64,000 nucleotides of DNA from UBA8079 sp965205535 (lineage in GTDB: Bacteria; Pseudomonadota; Alphaproteobacteria; UBA6615), in contig CBDBHH010000005.1 of the NCBI GenBank assembly GCA_965205535.1, forward strand, positions 372,001 through 436,000, given 5' to 3'. The notes under the pieces were generated by a model that saw only the letters and a program-made list of their open reading frames with translations, did not search any database and was not told where the DNA came from. Below are positions 42,241-52,173 of the stretch, in pieces; the stretch's first letter is position 1; each line of letters opens with the position of its first letter. The position numbers were made by a program, and so were the translations under genes.

Positions 42241-43086
42241 TTGACCGCAATCACCTACATCGACGGCGACTGGCATGACGGCAACGTGCCCGTGATCGGC
42301 GCCACCTCACATGCAATCTGGCTGGGCTCGATCGCCTTCGACGGTGCGCGGGCCTTCGAGGGGGTGACCCCCGACCTCGACCGGCACTGTCAGCGGGTTG
42401 TGAATTCTGCCACCGCGATGCATCTGCGCGCACCCCTGTCGGCCGACGACATCCGCCAGGTCGCACTGGATGGCGTGTCGCGCTTCGGTGAGAACGCCGA
42501 GCTCTATATACGGCCGATGCTGTATGCCGATGCCGGGATGGGCCTGCTCGCGCCCGACCCGGACAGCACGCGCTTCGTGCTGACGGTGTTCGAAGCGCCG
42601 ATGCCCACAGGCGACGGCTTCTCCTGTTGCCTCAGCCCCTTCCGACGCCCCGGCCCCGAGGTCGCACCGACCGACGCCAAGGCGTCGTGCCATTATCCGA
42701 ATTCCTCGCGCGCGATCATCGATGCCCGCGACCGTGGTTTCGACAATCCGGTCATGTGCGATGCGTTGGGCCACATTGCGGAATTCGCCACGGCAAACAT
42801 CTGGATCGTCAGGGACGGCGTGGCCATCACGCCGGTCCCCAACGGCTCGTTCCTCAACGGGATCACACGTCAGCGTCTCATCCAGTTGATGCGCGACGAC
42901 GGGATCGAGGTGCACGAACGCACCGTCGAACCGGGCGAATTGCTGGAAGCGGACGAAATCTTCAACTCGGGCAATTACGGCAAGGTACAGCCGGTGATCC
43001 GGTACGAAGACCGACCATTACAACCCGGTCCAATCTACCGCCGGGCGCGTGAACTCTACTGGGACTTCGCCCATTCGAAGGACTAG
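42241..43086 (+). CDS. Class IV aminotransferase, branched-chain aminotransferase-like
   Basis: PLP-dependent transaminase, 281 residues, TTG start at 42241. It has the ilvE-type features DAKASCHYPNSSRAIIDARD (PLP lysine), the segment ALGHIAEFATANIWIV, and the phosphate-binding NGSFLNGITRQRLIQL. Substrate could be branched-chain amino acids, a D-amino acid or an aminodeoxychorismate-type substrate. The stop overlaps the lysK stop (CTAG). Confidence 0.85.
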   Translation: MTAITYIDGDWHDGNVPVIGATSHAIWLGSIAFDGARAFEGVTPDLDRHCQRVVNSATAMHLRAPLSADDIRQVALDGVSRFGENAELYIRPMLYADAGMGLLAPDPDSTRFVLTVFEAPMPTGDGFSCCLSPFRRPGPEVAPTDAKASCHYPNSSRAIIDARDRGFDNPVMCDALGHIAEFATANIWIVRDGVAITPVPNGSFLNGITRQRLIQLMRDDGIEVHERTVEPGELLEADEIFNSGNYGKVQPVIRYEDRPLQPGPIYRRARELYWDFAHSKD

Positions 43087-44684
43087 GCGGCGCTGAGATC
43101 CTCGCCGGCCAGCGCGCGGCGCAACAATTCGACCGTCGCATCCCGGCCGTAGAGCGCCGCGAAGGAGCCGAAGCGCGGCCCCTGGCTCTGCCCGAACAGC
43201 ACCTCATAGAGCGCCCGGAACCAGTCGCGCAGCGGCTCGAACTCGTGTTCCTTGCCGACCGCATAGACCTCGTTCTGCAGCGCCTCGCCGTCGGCATCGT
43301 CCGGCATGGCCGCGAACCGCTCGGCTAACTCCGCCAGGGCCGCACGCTCCTTGTCGTCGGGCGCGCGATACTGTTTCGCGGGTTTGACGAAGTCCCGGTA
43401 ATAGGCGATTGCGTGACCGACGAGCCGGTCGAGGAACGGGCTGTTCTCCGGCGTGGCACCCTCGGCATATCGCTCGATGAAACCCCAGAGCACCGCCGGG
43501 TCTTCCGAGTTACAGGCGGCGGCCAGGTTAAGCAAAAGCCCGAAGGACAGATCGGCCCCCGCGGGCGGCACGTCACCGCCATGGATATGCCAGGCCGGGC
43601 TCTCCAGCTGCTTGTCTGCCTCCTGTTCCGGATATTTCGCAACATGGGACAGATACTCATCGACTGACTTTGGAATCACGTCGAAATGCAGGCGCTTGGC
43701 CGACTTCGGCTTGCCAAACATGTAATGAGACAGGCTCTCCGGCGGCCCATAGGTGAGCCACTCCTCGATCGTCAGCCCGTTACCGCGCGACTTGGAAATT
43801 TTCTCGCCATTGTCATCGAGGAACAGTTCGTAGGTCAGCCCCTCGGGCGGTCGCGCACCCAGAATTCGGCATATCTTCCCCGACAAATTCACGGAATCGA
43901 TCAAATCCTTGCCCGACATCTCGTAATCGACCGACAGCGCCGCCCAGCGCATCGCCCAATCGGCCTTCCATTGCAGCTTGCAATGACCGCCGGTCACCGG
44001 CGTCTCGACCATCTGTCCGGTCTCGGGGTCCTTGTAGGTCACCGTCCCGGCATCCGGGTCCGTGGCCTCCATGGTCACCTGTAACACCACGCCGGTGCGG
44101 GGGCAGATCGGCAGGAAGGGGCTGTATGTCGCCTGCCGTTCGGTACCCAGCGTCGGCAAGATCACACCCATGACTGCGTCATAGTGAGACAGCATGAGCC
44201 GCAGCGTGTCGTCGAACAGGCCGGCCTTGTAACATTCGGCGGAACTGTAGAACTCATAGTCGAACCCGAAGGTGTCGAGGAAGGCCTGCAGGCGCGCGTT
44301 GTTGTGGGCGGCAAAACTGTCATGGGTTCCAAACGGATCCGGCACCGCCGTCAACGGTTTGCCCAGATGCGCGGCAAGCATCTCCTGCTCCGGCAGGTTC
44401 GGGGGCACCTTGCGCAGCCCGTCCATGTCGTCGGAAAAGGCGACCAGGCGGGTGGGAATGTCGGACATCTGCGTGAAGGCGTGGCGTACCATCGTCGTTC
44501 GCGCCACTTCGCCGAAGGTGCCGATGTGGGGCAGGCCCGAGGGGCCGTAGCCCGTCTCGAACAGCACATAGCCCTTCTCGGGCGTCTGGGCGGCATCGGG
44601 CCCGCCCAGACGATCGAGGATCGTGTGCGCTTCCTTGAACGGCCACGCCTTGGCCGCCAGCAGCATGTCTTGATCGTTTGCCAT
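43083..44684 (-). CDS. lysK: Lysyl-tRNA synthetase, class I (archaeal type)
   Basis: Charges tRNA-Lys. This is the class I Rossmann-fold enzyme, unrelated to class II LysS. The HIGH-like motif is in GPSGLPHIGTFGE and the KMSKS-like loop is KISKSRGNG. 533 residues. Class I LysRS is common in alphaproteobacteria and archaea. Start ATG at 44684. Confidence 0.95.
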   Translation of the reverse strand: MANDQDMLLAAKAWPFKEAHTILDRLGGPDAAQTPEKGYVLFETGYGPSGLPHIGTFGEVARTTMVRHAFTQMSDIPTRLVAFSDDMDGLRKVPPNLPEQEMLAAHLGKPLTAVPDPFGTHDSFAAHNNARLQAFLDTFGFDYEFYSSAECYKAGLFDDTLRLMLSHYDAVMGVILPTLGTERQATYSPFLPICPRTGVVLQVTMEATDPDAGTVTYKDPETGQMVETPVTGGHCKLQWKADWAMRWAALSVDYEMSGKDLIDSVNLSGKICRILGARPPEGLTYELFLDDNGEKISKSRGNGLTIEEWLTYGPPESLSHYMFGKPKSAKRLHFDVIPKSVDEYLSHVAKYPEQEADKQLESPAWHIHGGDVPPAGADLSFGLLLNLAAACNSEDPAVLWGFIERYAEGATPENSPFLDRLVGHAIAYYRDFVKPAKQYRAPDDKERAALAELAERFAAMPDDADGEALQNEVYAVGKEHEFEPLRDWFRALYEVLFGQSQGPRFGSFAALYGRDATVELLRRALAGEDLSAA

Positions 44685-44774
44685 TTGCCCGTTTTCATCC
44701 GCCAGGTTACGTGCGGCGGAAACTAGGCGCGGGCCGGAAGCAGGTCAACCGCCCCGCCTCACGACACGCAGATC

Positions 44775-45056
44775 TCAAATCGTCAGATTGAGGCGCTGGG
44801 CGCGGTCGGACAGGGGAAACGACCTGTCTACCAGCGGCTCGGTCGGCGTGCGATCCACCCACGGCTTGGGCGGGTCCGATGCCTGTTCGGATACGTCGAC
44901 CTGATCGGCCGGATAGCCGGGGCCCTGGTTGCCCGATCCGTCACCCGACGTATCGGCCGCCGGGGCCAGCGCGTTGGCTGTAGGGGCAGCCGAGGGGTTG
45001 CGCGCCGGCTCCGGGACCAACGTCGATACCTGACTCATGGAACCGAGATCCATCAT
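44775..45056 (-). CDS. Hypothetical protein, Pro/Ala-rich
   Basis: 93 residues from ATG 45056 (a second ATG follows at once), with GGAG upstream. The middle (about 20-60) is low complexity, rich in Pro, Ala, Gly and Asp; the C-terminus is WVDRTPTEPLVDRSFPLSD with RAQRLNLTI. No signal peptide or membrane helix. I recognise no family. It lies divergent from the DinG-like helicase gene. It may be a lineage-specific protein; the C-terminal motif is the part most likely to be conserved. Confidence 0.5.
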   Translation of the reverse strand: MMDLGSMSQVSTLVPEPARNPSAAPTANALAPAADTSGDGSGNQGPGYPADQVDVSEQASDPPKPWVDRTPTEPLVDRSFPLSDRAQRLNLTI

Positions 45057-45253
45057 CCTTGCTCCGTCCTTGCACCATCCTGCGCAATCGGCGTCGCACC
45101 CGTATTCGGACACGAACAGCGCCACGAATGTGCTGCGTTCTTTCACTGATGTCATGCACCATCGTCGGTGAATTATGAAAAGTACGCGCGGCATTCTCAC
45201 AAAGCTTTAGGGATCGCTTTCGGGATTCGGGGCCGCCCCGGTAATGTCTCCCG

Positions 45254-48040
45254 ATGAGCGAACCGCCCTTCCCCTCCAACGATGTACGCGCCATCGATCT
45301 GCCCGCGCTCGTGGCGGAGCGCAGCTTTGCGACCTGGCGTGAGGCCGGTGGCACGCGCGATGCGCTTGGTGCAGACGAGGCCGTCCGCCGGGCCCGCGCA
45401 CAACCGCCCATATTGTGTCACGGGCCGGCCACGGCCCGTCGGCTGGGGACCGATCATATCGACGGTTATGACGTGCTCGAGCTGTTCGCGTTCGTCCGGC
45501 CGGCCGAATTCACCCTTCCAACCGTCCGGGGTCTCGCACGCACGCTCGGCATATCCGAACCCGAAGATGCGGACGCGTTGATCGCCATCGCCGACCGGCT
45601 CTTGACCGACCTGTCCGACGACCAACAAGGCTATGAGGATGCCGCGGCCATTGCCCGGGCCCTGCAGCATGCCGGCTGGCTTTGGGCGCCGCTCGTCCTG
45701 GCGGCCCTGAACACGACGGCCTGGCCCGACAAGAGCGATAGTCGCGTCGCCGGCGCACTGGCTGTTTGGCGCGACGTGCCCGAATGGGGCGAGACCGCCC
45801 CCGAGCCGCCACCCGGCAACGACCCCGTGTCCGCCGAGGAGGCGCAGAACCGGCTGGCGTTTCTGATCGGCAACGACGCCGAGAGCCGCGAGGGACAACG
45901 CGACTATGCGGCCGCCACAGCCAAAGCATTCGCGCCGCGCGCGGCTGAAGACAGCCCCAACATCGTCCTGGCCGAAGCCGGGACCGGCACGGGCAAGACG
46001 TTGGGCTACATTGCGCCGGCCAGCATCTGGTCCGAGAAGAACGCCGGACCCGTCTGGATCAGCACCTACACCCGCAATCTGCAGCAGCAGATCGACCAGG
46101 AACTGGGCCGCCTCTACCCCGACCCGGACGAAAAGGCGCGACAGGTGGTGATCCGAAAGGGCCGTGAAAACTATCTCTGCCTGCTGAACCTCGAGGACGC
46201 CGCCGGACGCTTCACCACCCTGCAACGCCGCAACGCGCTTGGTGTGGCGCTAACCGCGCGCTGGGTGCAGGCCACCCGCGACGGTGATCTGGGGGGCGAT
46301 TTTCCCGCATGGCTGGTCGACCTGGTGGGGGTGCCCCCGACCCTTGGCCTGTCCGACCGGCGCGGCGAATGTATCTATTCCGCGTGCAGCCACTACAACC
46401 GCTGTTTCGTCGAACATTCGGTCCGCAAGGCCCGCAAGGCCCGGCTGGTCGTCGCCAACCACGCGCTGGTCATGATTCAGGCAGCACTCGGTGCCGGTGA
46501 CGGGGGCGACGGGACAAACGTCCCGTCACGCTATGTCTTCGACGAGGGACACCATATTTTCGACGCCGCCGATTCAGCCTTTGCCGCCCATCTCAGCGGT
46601 CGCGAGATGGCCGAGCTGCGACGCTGGTTGCTCGGCAATGAAGGCAGCGGGCGGCGGCGACCCGGCGGACGTGCCCGCGGCCTGCGCGAGCGCGCCGAGG
46701 ACCTGATCGCGGCCGACGATTCCGATGCGGCGGATGCGCTGGCGGCGGCCCTGGACGCAGCGCAGATCCTGCCCGCGCCCGGTTGGCTCAACCGTCTGTC
46801 CGGCGCGATGACAGAGGGACCGGCCGAGGCCTTTCTCGCAGAGGTTCGCGAACAGGTATTCGCGCGCGCAAAATCAGGCGACGGCCCCTATTCGCTCGAA
46901 ACCGAGGTCCGGCCGCCTTCCGACGGCATGCCCGACGCCGCGGCCGCCTTGCGGGAGCATCTCGTCGCCCTGGCCACGCCCCTGCGCAAGCTCTGTGCCC
47001 GGCTGATCCATCGGCTGGATGCCGACGCCGACGAACTCGACAGCGCCACGCGCGTTCGGATCGAGGCGGTCGCGCGTGCGTTGCAGCGGCGCGCAGAGAT
47101 GTTGATCGGCGCCTGGATCGACATGCTGGATGCGATCAACGCGCCGGTGTCGGACGCGTTCGTGGACTGGATAGAAGTGGAGAGGATCGACGGCCGCGAG
47201 CTCGACGCCGGCCTGTACCGACATTGGGTGGACCCCACCGAACCCTTTGCGCAAGCGATGGCACCCATCGCCCATGGCATGGTCATCACATCGGCCACCT
47301 TGACGGACCGCACCCGCAGGGCAGATCCCGAGGCACCCGCCGAGGCAACCACGGACTGGGCAAGCGCGGATGCGCGCACGGGTGCGGTGCACTTCCCGTT
47401 GCCCGCGCTTCACACCCGCGTCGCATCACCCTTCGACTATGCCGAACAAACCCGCGTGTTCGTGGTCACCGATGTGCGCCGAAACGATGCTGATCAAATG
47501 GCGGCCGCCATGCGTGAGCTGTTCATTGCGTCCGGCGGCGGCGGGCTCGGCCTGTTCACGTCGATCGCACGACTGCGCCAGGTCCATGCCCGCATCGCCG
47601 ACGCGCTCGATGCCGCCGGGCTGCCGCTCTACGCCCAGCATGTGGATTCCCTGAACGTCGCCACCTTGATCGATATCTTTCGCGCCGAGACCGACGCCTG
47701 CCTGCTGGGCACCGACGCTGTTCGAGACGGGGTCGACGTGCCCGGGCGTTCGCTGCGCATGCTCGCCTTCGACCGCATTCCATGGCCGCGCCCGACGATC
47801 CTGCATCGTGCCCGGCGGGAGGCATTCGGCGGCCGGGAACATGATGATCTCATCGCACGGCTGCGCCTGTCGCAGGCCTATGGACGGCTCATTCGGCGCA
47901 AGGGTGACAAGGGTGTGTTTACAATCCTCGACGCCGCGACACCCACGCGCCTGTTTGGCGCGTTTCCCGATGGCGTCGTGCCCGAGCGTGTGGGGCTGGT
48001 CGACGCCATCGAAGCGACCGAAGAGTTTCTCGCCGGCTAA
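45254..48040 (+). CDS. DinG/XPD-like ATP-dependent DNA helicase with Fe-S cluster
   Basis: 928 residues. An N-terminal region of about 220 residues of unclear fold precedes the helicase core. Walker A is AEAGTGTGKTLGY (about 239-251), and the DEAH-like box is FDEGHHIF. Four cysteines spaced as in the XPD/DinG 4Fe-4S domain are present: one in ENYLCLL and three in GECIYSACSHYNRC. Helicase domain 2 contains GLGLFTSIARLRQVHARI and LGTDAVRDGVDVPG. A 5'-3' helicase role in repair is expected. The stop is shared with the convergent AEC gene (CTAA). Confidence 0.9.
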   Translation: MSEPPFPSNDVRAIDLPALVAERSFATWREAGGTRDALGADEAVRRARAQPPILCHGPATARRLGTDHIDGYDVLELFAFVRPAEFTLPTVRGLARTLGISEPEDADALIAIADRLLTDLSDDQQGYEDAAAIARALQHAGWLWAPLVLAALNTTAWPDKSDSRVAGALAVWRDVPEWGETAPEPPPGNDPVSAEEAQNRLAFLIGNDAESREGQRDYAAATAKAFAPRAAEDSPNIVLAEAGTGTGKTLGYIAPASIWSEKNAGPVWISTYTRNLQQQIDQELGRLYPDPDEKARQVVIRKGRENYLCLLNLEDAAGRFTTLQRRNALGVALTARWVQATRDGDLGGDFPAWLVDLVGVPPTLGLSDRRGECIYSACSHYNRCFVEHSVRKARKARLVVANHALVMIQAALGAGDGGDGTNVPSRYVFDEGHHIFDAADSAFAAHLSGREMAELRRWLLGNEGSGRRRPGGRARGLRERAEDLIAADDSDAADALAAALDAAQILPAPGWLNRLSGAMTEGPAEAFLAEVREQVFARAKSGDGPYSLETEVRPPSDGMPDAAAALREHLVALATPLRKLCARLIHRLDADADELDSATRVRIEAVARALQRRAEMLIGAWIDMLDAINAPVSDAFVDWIEVERIDGRELDAGLYRHWVDPTEPFAQAMAPIAHGMVITSATLTDRTRRADPEAPAEATTDWASADARTGAVHFPLPALHTRVASPFDYAEQTRVFVVTDVRRNDADQMAAAMRELFIASGGGGLGLFTSIARLRQVHARIADALDAAGLPLYAQHVDSLNVATLIDIFRAETDACLLGTDAVRDGVDVPGRSLRMLAFDRIPWPRPTILHRARREAFGGREHDDLIARLRLSQAYGRLIRRKGDKGVFTILDAATPTRLFGAFPDGVVPERVGLVDAIEATEEFLAG

Positions 48041-48975
48041 CCGGTCCCGAACCATGCGAGCAAGGCGCTCACGGTCACCACGGACACGATCGTCGAGACG
48101 AGAATCGCCGCTGAGCAGCGTTGCACGAAGATCCCGTATTTCTGCGCAACAACAAAGGCGAGCGCCCCGGTGGGCAACGCCGCGATCAGCACCACCCCGC
48201 GGGTCATCTCGAAATCAAGCGCGAAGACCTCGACGGCCAGCCACCATGTCACCAGGGGCTGGGCGATCAGCTTCACGAACACCATCCAGCCGACTTCCGG
48301 TGCGCCGCTCGTGATCGGCTTGCCGACCATGAACAGACCCATGGCGAACAGGGCGCAGGGTGCTGCCGCGGCCCCCATCAGCGAAAAGAAGTTGGATGCG
48401 GGCTCCGGCAGCCCAAGCCCCGACCAGGACCACAGGATGCCGGCCAGGGGCGCCAGGAACAACGGCCCGCGCACCACCGCACCGACGGCGTTGGCGAAAA
48501 CACGGAACGGCGATGGTCCGCTGCCGCCGTCCATCTCGATCAGCAATATGGTCAACCCGAGCAAGACCGCATTATTGACTGCCGTCGCGATCACGGCCGG
48601 CAGCGCGCCTTCGGGCCCGAACGCGGCCAGGAACAGCGGTATGCCCATATAGCCGGTGTTGGCGAATACACCTGTTAATCCGTGCAGGGTGACCCCGCTC
48701 AGGCTGTTACGAAACAGCGTGCGCGCAAGCACGAGGGACGGGATCGCGACGATCGCCATGCCCCCCAAGAGAGTCCAGATGAACGGCCAGTCGAAGATTT
48801 CGCGAACGGGTACACTCGCCATGGACAGGAACAGGACCGGCGGCAGGGCGAACCAGTAGACAAAGGCGTTCAACGCCTCCGAACTCGACTCGCCAAGTAT
48901 ACGAAACCGCCCGGCGAGGTAGCCCGCGAGCATGATTGCAAAAACCGGAACGGCGACATTGATTACGGCTGACAT
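48037..48975 (-). CDS. AEC-family transporter (auxin efflux carrier type)
   Basis: 312 residues, about ten membrane helices in two inverted halves. VFANTGYMGIPLFLAAFG carries the family Asn/Gly/Pro motif, and ALPTGALAFVVAQKYG is its C-terminal counterpart. These carriers export or import small carboxylates; the substrate is unknown. It is divergent from the TerB-like gene. Confidence 0.9.
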   Translation of the reverse strand: MSAVINVAVPVFAIMLAGYLAGRFRILGESSSEALNAFVYWFALPPVLFLSMASVPVREIFDWPFIWTLLGGMAIVAIPSLVLARTLFRNSLSGVTLHGLTGVFANTGYMGIPLFLAAFGPEGALPAVIATAVNNAVLLGLTILLIEMDGGSGPSPFRVFANAVGAVVRGPLFLAPLAGILWSWSGLGLPEPASNFFSLMGAAAAPCALFAMGLFMVGKPITSGAPEVGWMVFVKLIAQPLVTWWLAVEVFALDFEMTRGVVLIAALPTGALAFVVAQKYGIFVQRCSAAILVSTIVSVVTVSALLAWFGTG

Positions 48976-49102
48976 AAGCCCAACCTATTGGGGGTCCTGT
49001 AACGTGTCGATACTGACTTTGGACGAACCTAACTCTGACGGCTTGACGCCGCTCCCCCCGGCCGCTTTAACGAGCCCACGCACCAGTAAGGAAGTATTCG
49101 AA

Positions 49103-49507
49103 ATGATCGAACCCCAGACAGCCCTTGTCTACACCATGGTCATGGTCTCCGCCGCCGACAGCGAAATGACGGATTCTGAAATCGGCCGAATTGGCGAGAT
49201 GGTCAGCCAGCTGCCCGTTTTCTCAGGTTTCGACACCGACCAGCTCACAGATATCGCGCGCGACTGCGCCGATCTGCTGTCCCATGAGGACGGGCTGGAT
49301 GATGCGATCGGCCAGATCCGTGATGCGCTACCCGAAAGACTGCGCGACACGGCCTATGTCCTGGCCTGCGACATCGCCACGGCCGACGAGAAGGCCAGCC
49401 AGGAAGAATTGCGTTTGCTCGAAATGCTGCGCCACTCGCTGAACATCGAGCGCCTGACGGCCGCCGCCATCGAGCGGGCCGCGCGCGCGCGTTACGCGCC
49501 CATCTAG
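49103..49507 (+). CDS. TerB-like small helical protein
   Basis: 134 residues from the ATG at 49103. It resembles TerB/DjlA-type metal-sensing helical domains, with acidic pairs at SAADSEMTDSEI and again at ATADEKASQEEL, a repeated pattern typical of the fold. There is no other tellurite-resistance gene nearby, so resistance is not implied. It lies 14 bases before the dehydrogenase gene. Confidence 0.8.
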   Translation: MIEPQTALVYTMVMVSAADSEMTDSEIGRIGEMVSQLPVFSGFDTDQLTDIARDCADLLSHEDGLDDAIGQIRDALPERLRDTAYVLACDIATADEKASQEELRLLEMLRHSLNIERLTAAAIERAARARYAPI

Positions 49508-49521
49508 ACCGCGAGCGTATC

Positions 49522-50403
49522 TTGTCTGACCTCGACGGCACGAAGATCGGCTTCATCGGCCTCGGCCTGATGGGCAAGCCGATGGCCCGCAACCTGCACG
49601 GAGCGGGCGCGTCCGTGACGGTGACCAGTCGCAGCCCCGGACCCGCCGAAGAATTGGCGGCCCTGGGCATGAGTACCGCTGCAACACCTCGCGACGTGGC
49701 CGAAGCGTGCGATATCACGGTCCTCATGGTTACCGACACGCCGTCGGTGGACAAGGTCCTGCACGGCGATAGCGGCGTGTTGGCGGGCTTGTCGGCCAAC
49801 AAGATTATCATCGACATGGGCACCACCAAGGTTCGCGAGACCCGCGCCTGGGCCGAAGAAGCGCGTGCGCTGGGCGTCCACTATGTGGATGCCCCCGTCT
49901 CGGGCGGCACCGTGGGAGCGGAAGCAGGTAACCTCACCATCATGATCGGTGCCGACGGGGACATATTGCCCCGGGTGATACCCGTGTTCGAAGCCCTCGG
50001 CCAGAATGTGACGCATATCGGAGATGTGGGTGCCGGCCAGGTCACCAAGACCGCCAACCAGGCGATCGTCGGCATGACACTGGCGGCCGTTGCCGAAGGG
50101 CTAACGCTGGCTGAACGCGCCGGCGTCGACCCCGCCAAGGTCCGCCAGGCCCTGCTCGGCGGGTTTGCGGAGTCCCGGGTCCTCGATCTGCATGGCGGGC
50201 GTATGGTCGAACGCGCCTTCGAGCCGCACGGACGCGCATCCGTACACCATAAGGACATCCTCCAGGCGCTCGAACTGGCCGAGCAGGTCGGCATCGATCT
50301 GCTCTCCCTCAACACCAACCTCGAGCTCTGGCAAAAGATGATGGACCGCGGCTGGGCCGATCTGGACCAGGCCGGCATTATCCGGGCCGTCGAGGAAGAC
50401 TGA
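49522..50403 (+). CDS. NAD(P)-dependent beta-hydroxyacid dehydrogenase (GarR/HIBADH family)
   Basis: 293 residues, TTG start at 49522. Rossmann motif IGFIGLGLMGKPMARNL at the N-terminus, substrate motif DAPVSGGTVGAEAGNLTIM and catalytic lysine in GAGQVTKTANQAIVG. Candidates are tartronate semialdehyde reductase or 3-hydroxyisobutyrate dehydrogenase. It ends at a two-way terminator shared with groEL. Confidence 0.9.
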   Translation: MSDLDGTKIGFIGLGLMGKPMARNLHGAGASVTVTSRSPGPAEELAALGMSTAATPRDVAEACDITVLMVTDTPSVDKVLHGDSGVLAGLSANKIIIDMGTTKVRETRAWAEEARALGVHYVDAPVSGGTVGAEAGNLTIMIGADGDILPRVIPVFEALGQNVTHIGDVGAGQVTKTANQAIVGMTLAAVAEGLTLAERAGVDPAKVRQALLGGFAESRVLDLHGGRMVERAFEPHGRASVHHKDILQALELAEQVGIDLLSLNTNLELWQKMMDRGWADLDQAGIIRAVEED

Positions 50404-50434
50404 GCCCAGGTTTTTTGTCGGACATTCAGTTACG

Positions 50435-50470
50435 AAAAAGGGCCGCACCGTTGCCGGTGCGGCCCTCTTT
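50435..50470. terminator. Bidirectional terminator between the dehydrogenase gene and groEL
   Basis: 12-bp stem (50439-50450 with 50455-50466), loop TTGC. On the minus strand five U follow, serving groEL. On the plus strand CTTTGTCTT follows, a weaker tract serving the dehydrogenase gene. Confidence 0.88.
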
Positions 50471-50493
50471 GTCTTGTCCGGTAGGGGACTGGC

Positions 50494-52146
50494 TTACATC
50501 ATGCCGCCCATACCACCCATACCGCCCATATCAGGCATCGGCGGGGCACCGGCTCCACCACCGGTTTCCGGCTTGTCAGCAACCATCGCCTCGGTCGTGA
50601 TCAACAGACCAGCGATCGAGCCGGCATCCTGCAACGCAGCGCGAACGACCTTGGTCGGGTCGATGACGCCTGCCTTCACAAGATTGGTGTACTCACCATT
50701 CTGCGCGTCGAACCCGAAATCGGTGACCTTCTGCTCGAGCAGCTTGCCCGAGACAACGGCACCATCGAAGCCTGCATTCTCAGCGATCTGACGAACCGGC
50801 GCCTGAATGGCCTTGCGGATGATGTTGATGCCGACCTGCTGGTCGTCATTTTCACCCTCAAGCTTGTCCAGGACTTTGGTCGCATAGAGAAGCGCCACAC
50901 CGCCGCCGGCAACAATGCCTTCCTCGACGGCCGCACGGGTTGCGTGCATCGCATCTTCGACGCGATCCTTCTTCTCTTTCACTTCGATCTCGGTGGCACC
51001 ACCGACACGTATGACCGCGATACCGCCGGCGAGCTTCGCCAGACGTTCCTGCAGCTTCTCCCGATCATATTCCGAAGAGGTCTCCTCGATCTGGGCCCGG
51101 ATCTGATTGACCCGGCCTTCGATGTCGGTCTTTTTGCCGGCACCATCGACGAGTGTCGTCTCTTCCTTGGTGATCGAGACCCGCTTGGCCGTGCCGAGCA
51201 TGTCGAGTGTGACATTCTCGAGCTTGATGCCAAGGTCCTCGGAGATGACCTGACCGTTTGTCAGGGTTGCCAGATCCTCGAGCATCGCCTTGCGACGATC
51301 ACCGAAGCCCGGCGCCTTGACGGCGGCGATCTTCAGGCCACCACGCAGCTTGTTGACCACGAGGGTCGCCAGCGCTTCGCCTTCGATGTCCTCGGCGATG
51401 ATCAGCAGGGGCTTGCCCGACTGAACAACGGCCTCGAGCACCGGCAACATGGTCTGAAGACTTGAGAGCTTCTTCTCATGGAGCAGGATGTAGGGGTTAT
51501 CCAGCTCGCAGATCATCTTCTCGGCGTTGGTGATGAAGTACGGCGAGAGATAGCCGCGATCAAACTGCATGCCTTCAACGACATCCAGCTCGGTCGTCAG
51601 GCTCTTGGCCTCTTCAACCGTAATGACGCCCTCGTTGCCGACGCGCTGCATCGCATCCGCGATATAGTCGCCAACCTCGGTGTCGCCGTTCGCAGAGATA
51701 CGGCCAACCTGGGCAATCTCTTCGGAACTGCGGATCTTCTTGGCGCGCTTCTCGATGTCGGCCACGACAGCTGAGACCGCCAGGTCGATACCGCGCTTGA
51801 GATCCATCGGGTTCATGCCGGCAGCAACGGCCTTGGTGCCTTCGCGAACGATCGACTGAGCGAGAACCGTCGCGGTGGTCGTGCCGTCACCGGCGATGTC
51901 ATTGGTCTTGGAAGCGACTTCCTTGACCATCTGGGCGCCCATGTTCTCGAACTTGTCCTCAAGCTCGATTTCCTTGGCAACCGAGACACCATCCTTGGTG
52001 ATACGCGGCGAGCCGAACGAACGGTCGATGATGACGTTGCGACCCTTCGGGCCCAGCGTAACTTTCACGGCGTCGGCAAGGGTATCGACACCCTTCAGCA
52101 AACTGTCGCGCGCCGACGTTGAAAATGTGACTTCTTTCGCAGCCAT
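50494..52146 (-). CDS. groL: Chaperonin GroEL (60 kDa)
   Basis: ATP-driven folding chamber. 550 residues, begins MAAKEVTFSTSARDSLLKG, ATP motif GDGTTTATVLAQ, and the C-terminal Gly/Met tail GGMGGMGGMM. AAGGAGAA precedes the ATG. It lies 27 bases after groES in one operon under the CIRCE-controlled promoter. Confidence 0.98.
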   Translation of the reverse strand: MAAKEVTFSTSARDSLLKGVDTLADAVKVTLGPKGRNVIIDRSFGSPRITKDGVSVAKEIELEDKFENMGAQMVKEVASKTNDIAGDGTTTATVLAQSIVREGTKAVAAGMNPMDLKRGIDLAVSAVVADIEKRAKKIRSSEEIAQVGRISANGDTEVGDYIADAMQRVGNEGVITVEEAKSLTTELDVVEGMQFDRGYLSPYFITNAEKMICELDNPYILLHEKKLSSLQTMLPVLEAVVQSGKPLLIIAEDIEGEALATLVVNKLRGGLKIAAVKAPGFGDRRKAMLEDLATLTNGQVISEDLGIKLENVTLDMLGTAKRVSITKEETTLVDGAGKKTDIEGRVNQIRAQIEETSSEYDREKLQERLAKLAGGIAVIRVGGATEIEVKEKKDRVEDAMHATRAAVEEGIVAGGGVALLYATKVLDKLEGENDDQQVGINIIRKAIQAPVRQIAENAGFDGAVVSGKLLEQKVTDFGFDAQNGEYTNLVKAGVIDPTKVVRAALQDAGSIAGLLITTEAMVADKPETGGGAGAPPMPDMGGMGGMGGMM

Positions 52147-52173
52147 TTGAAGTTCTCCTTCTTCGGAATTTAA

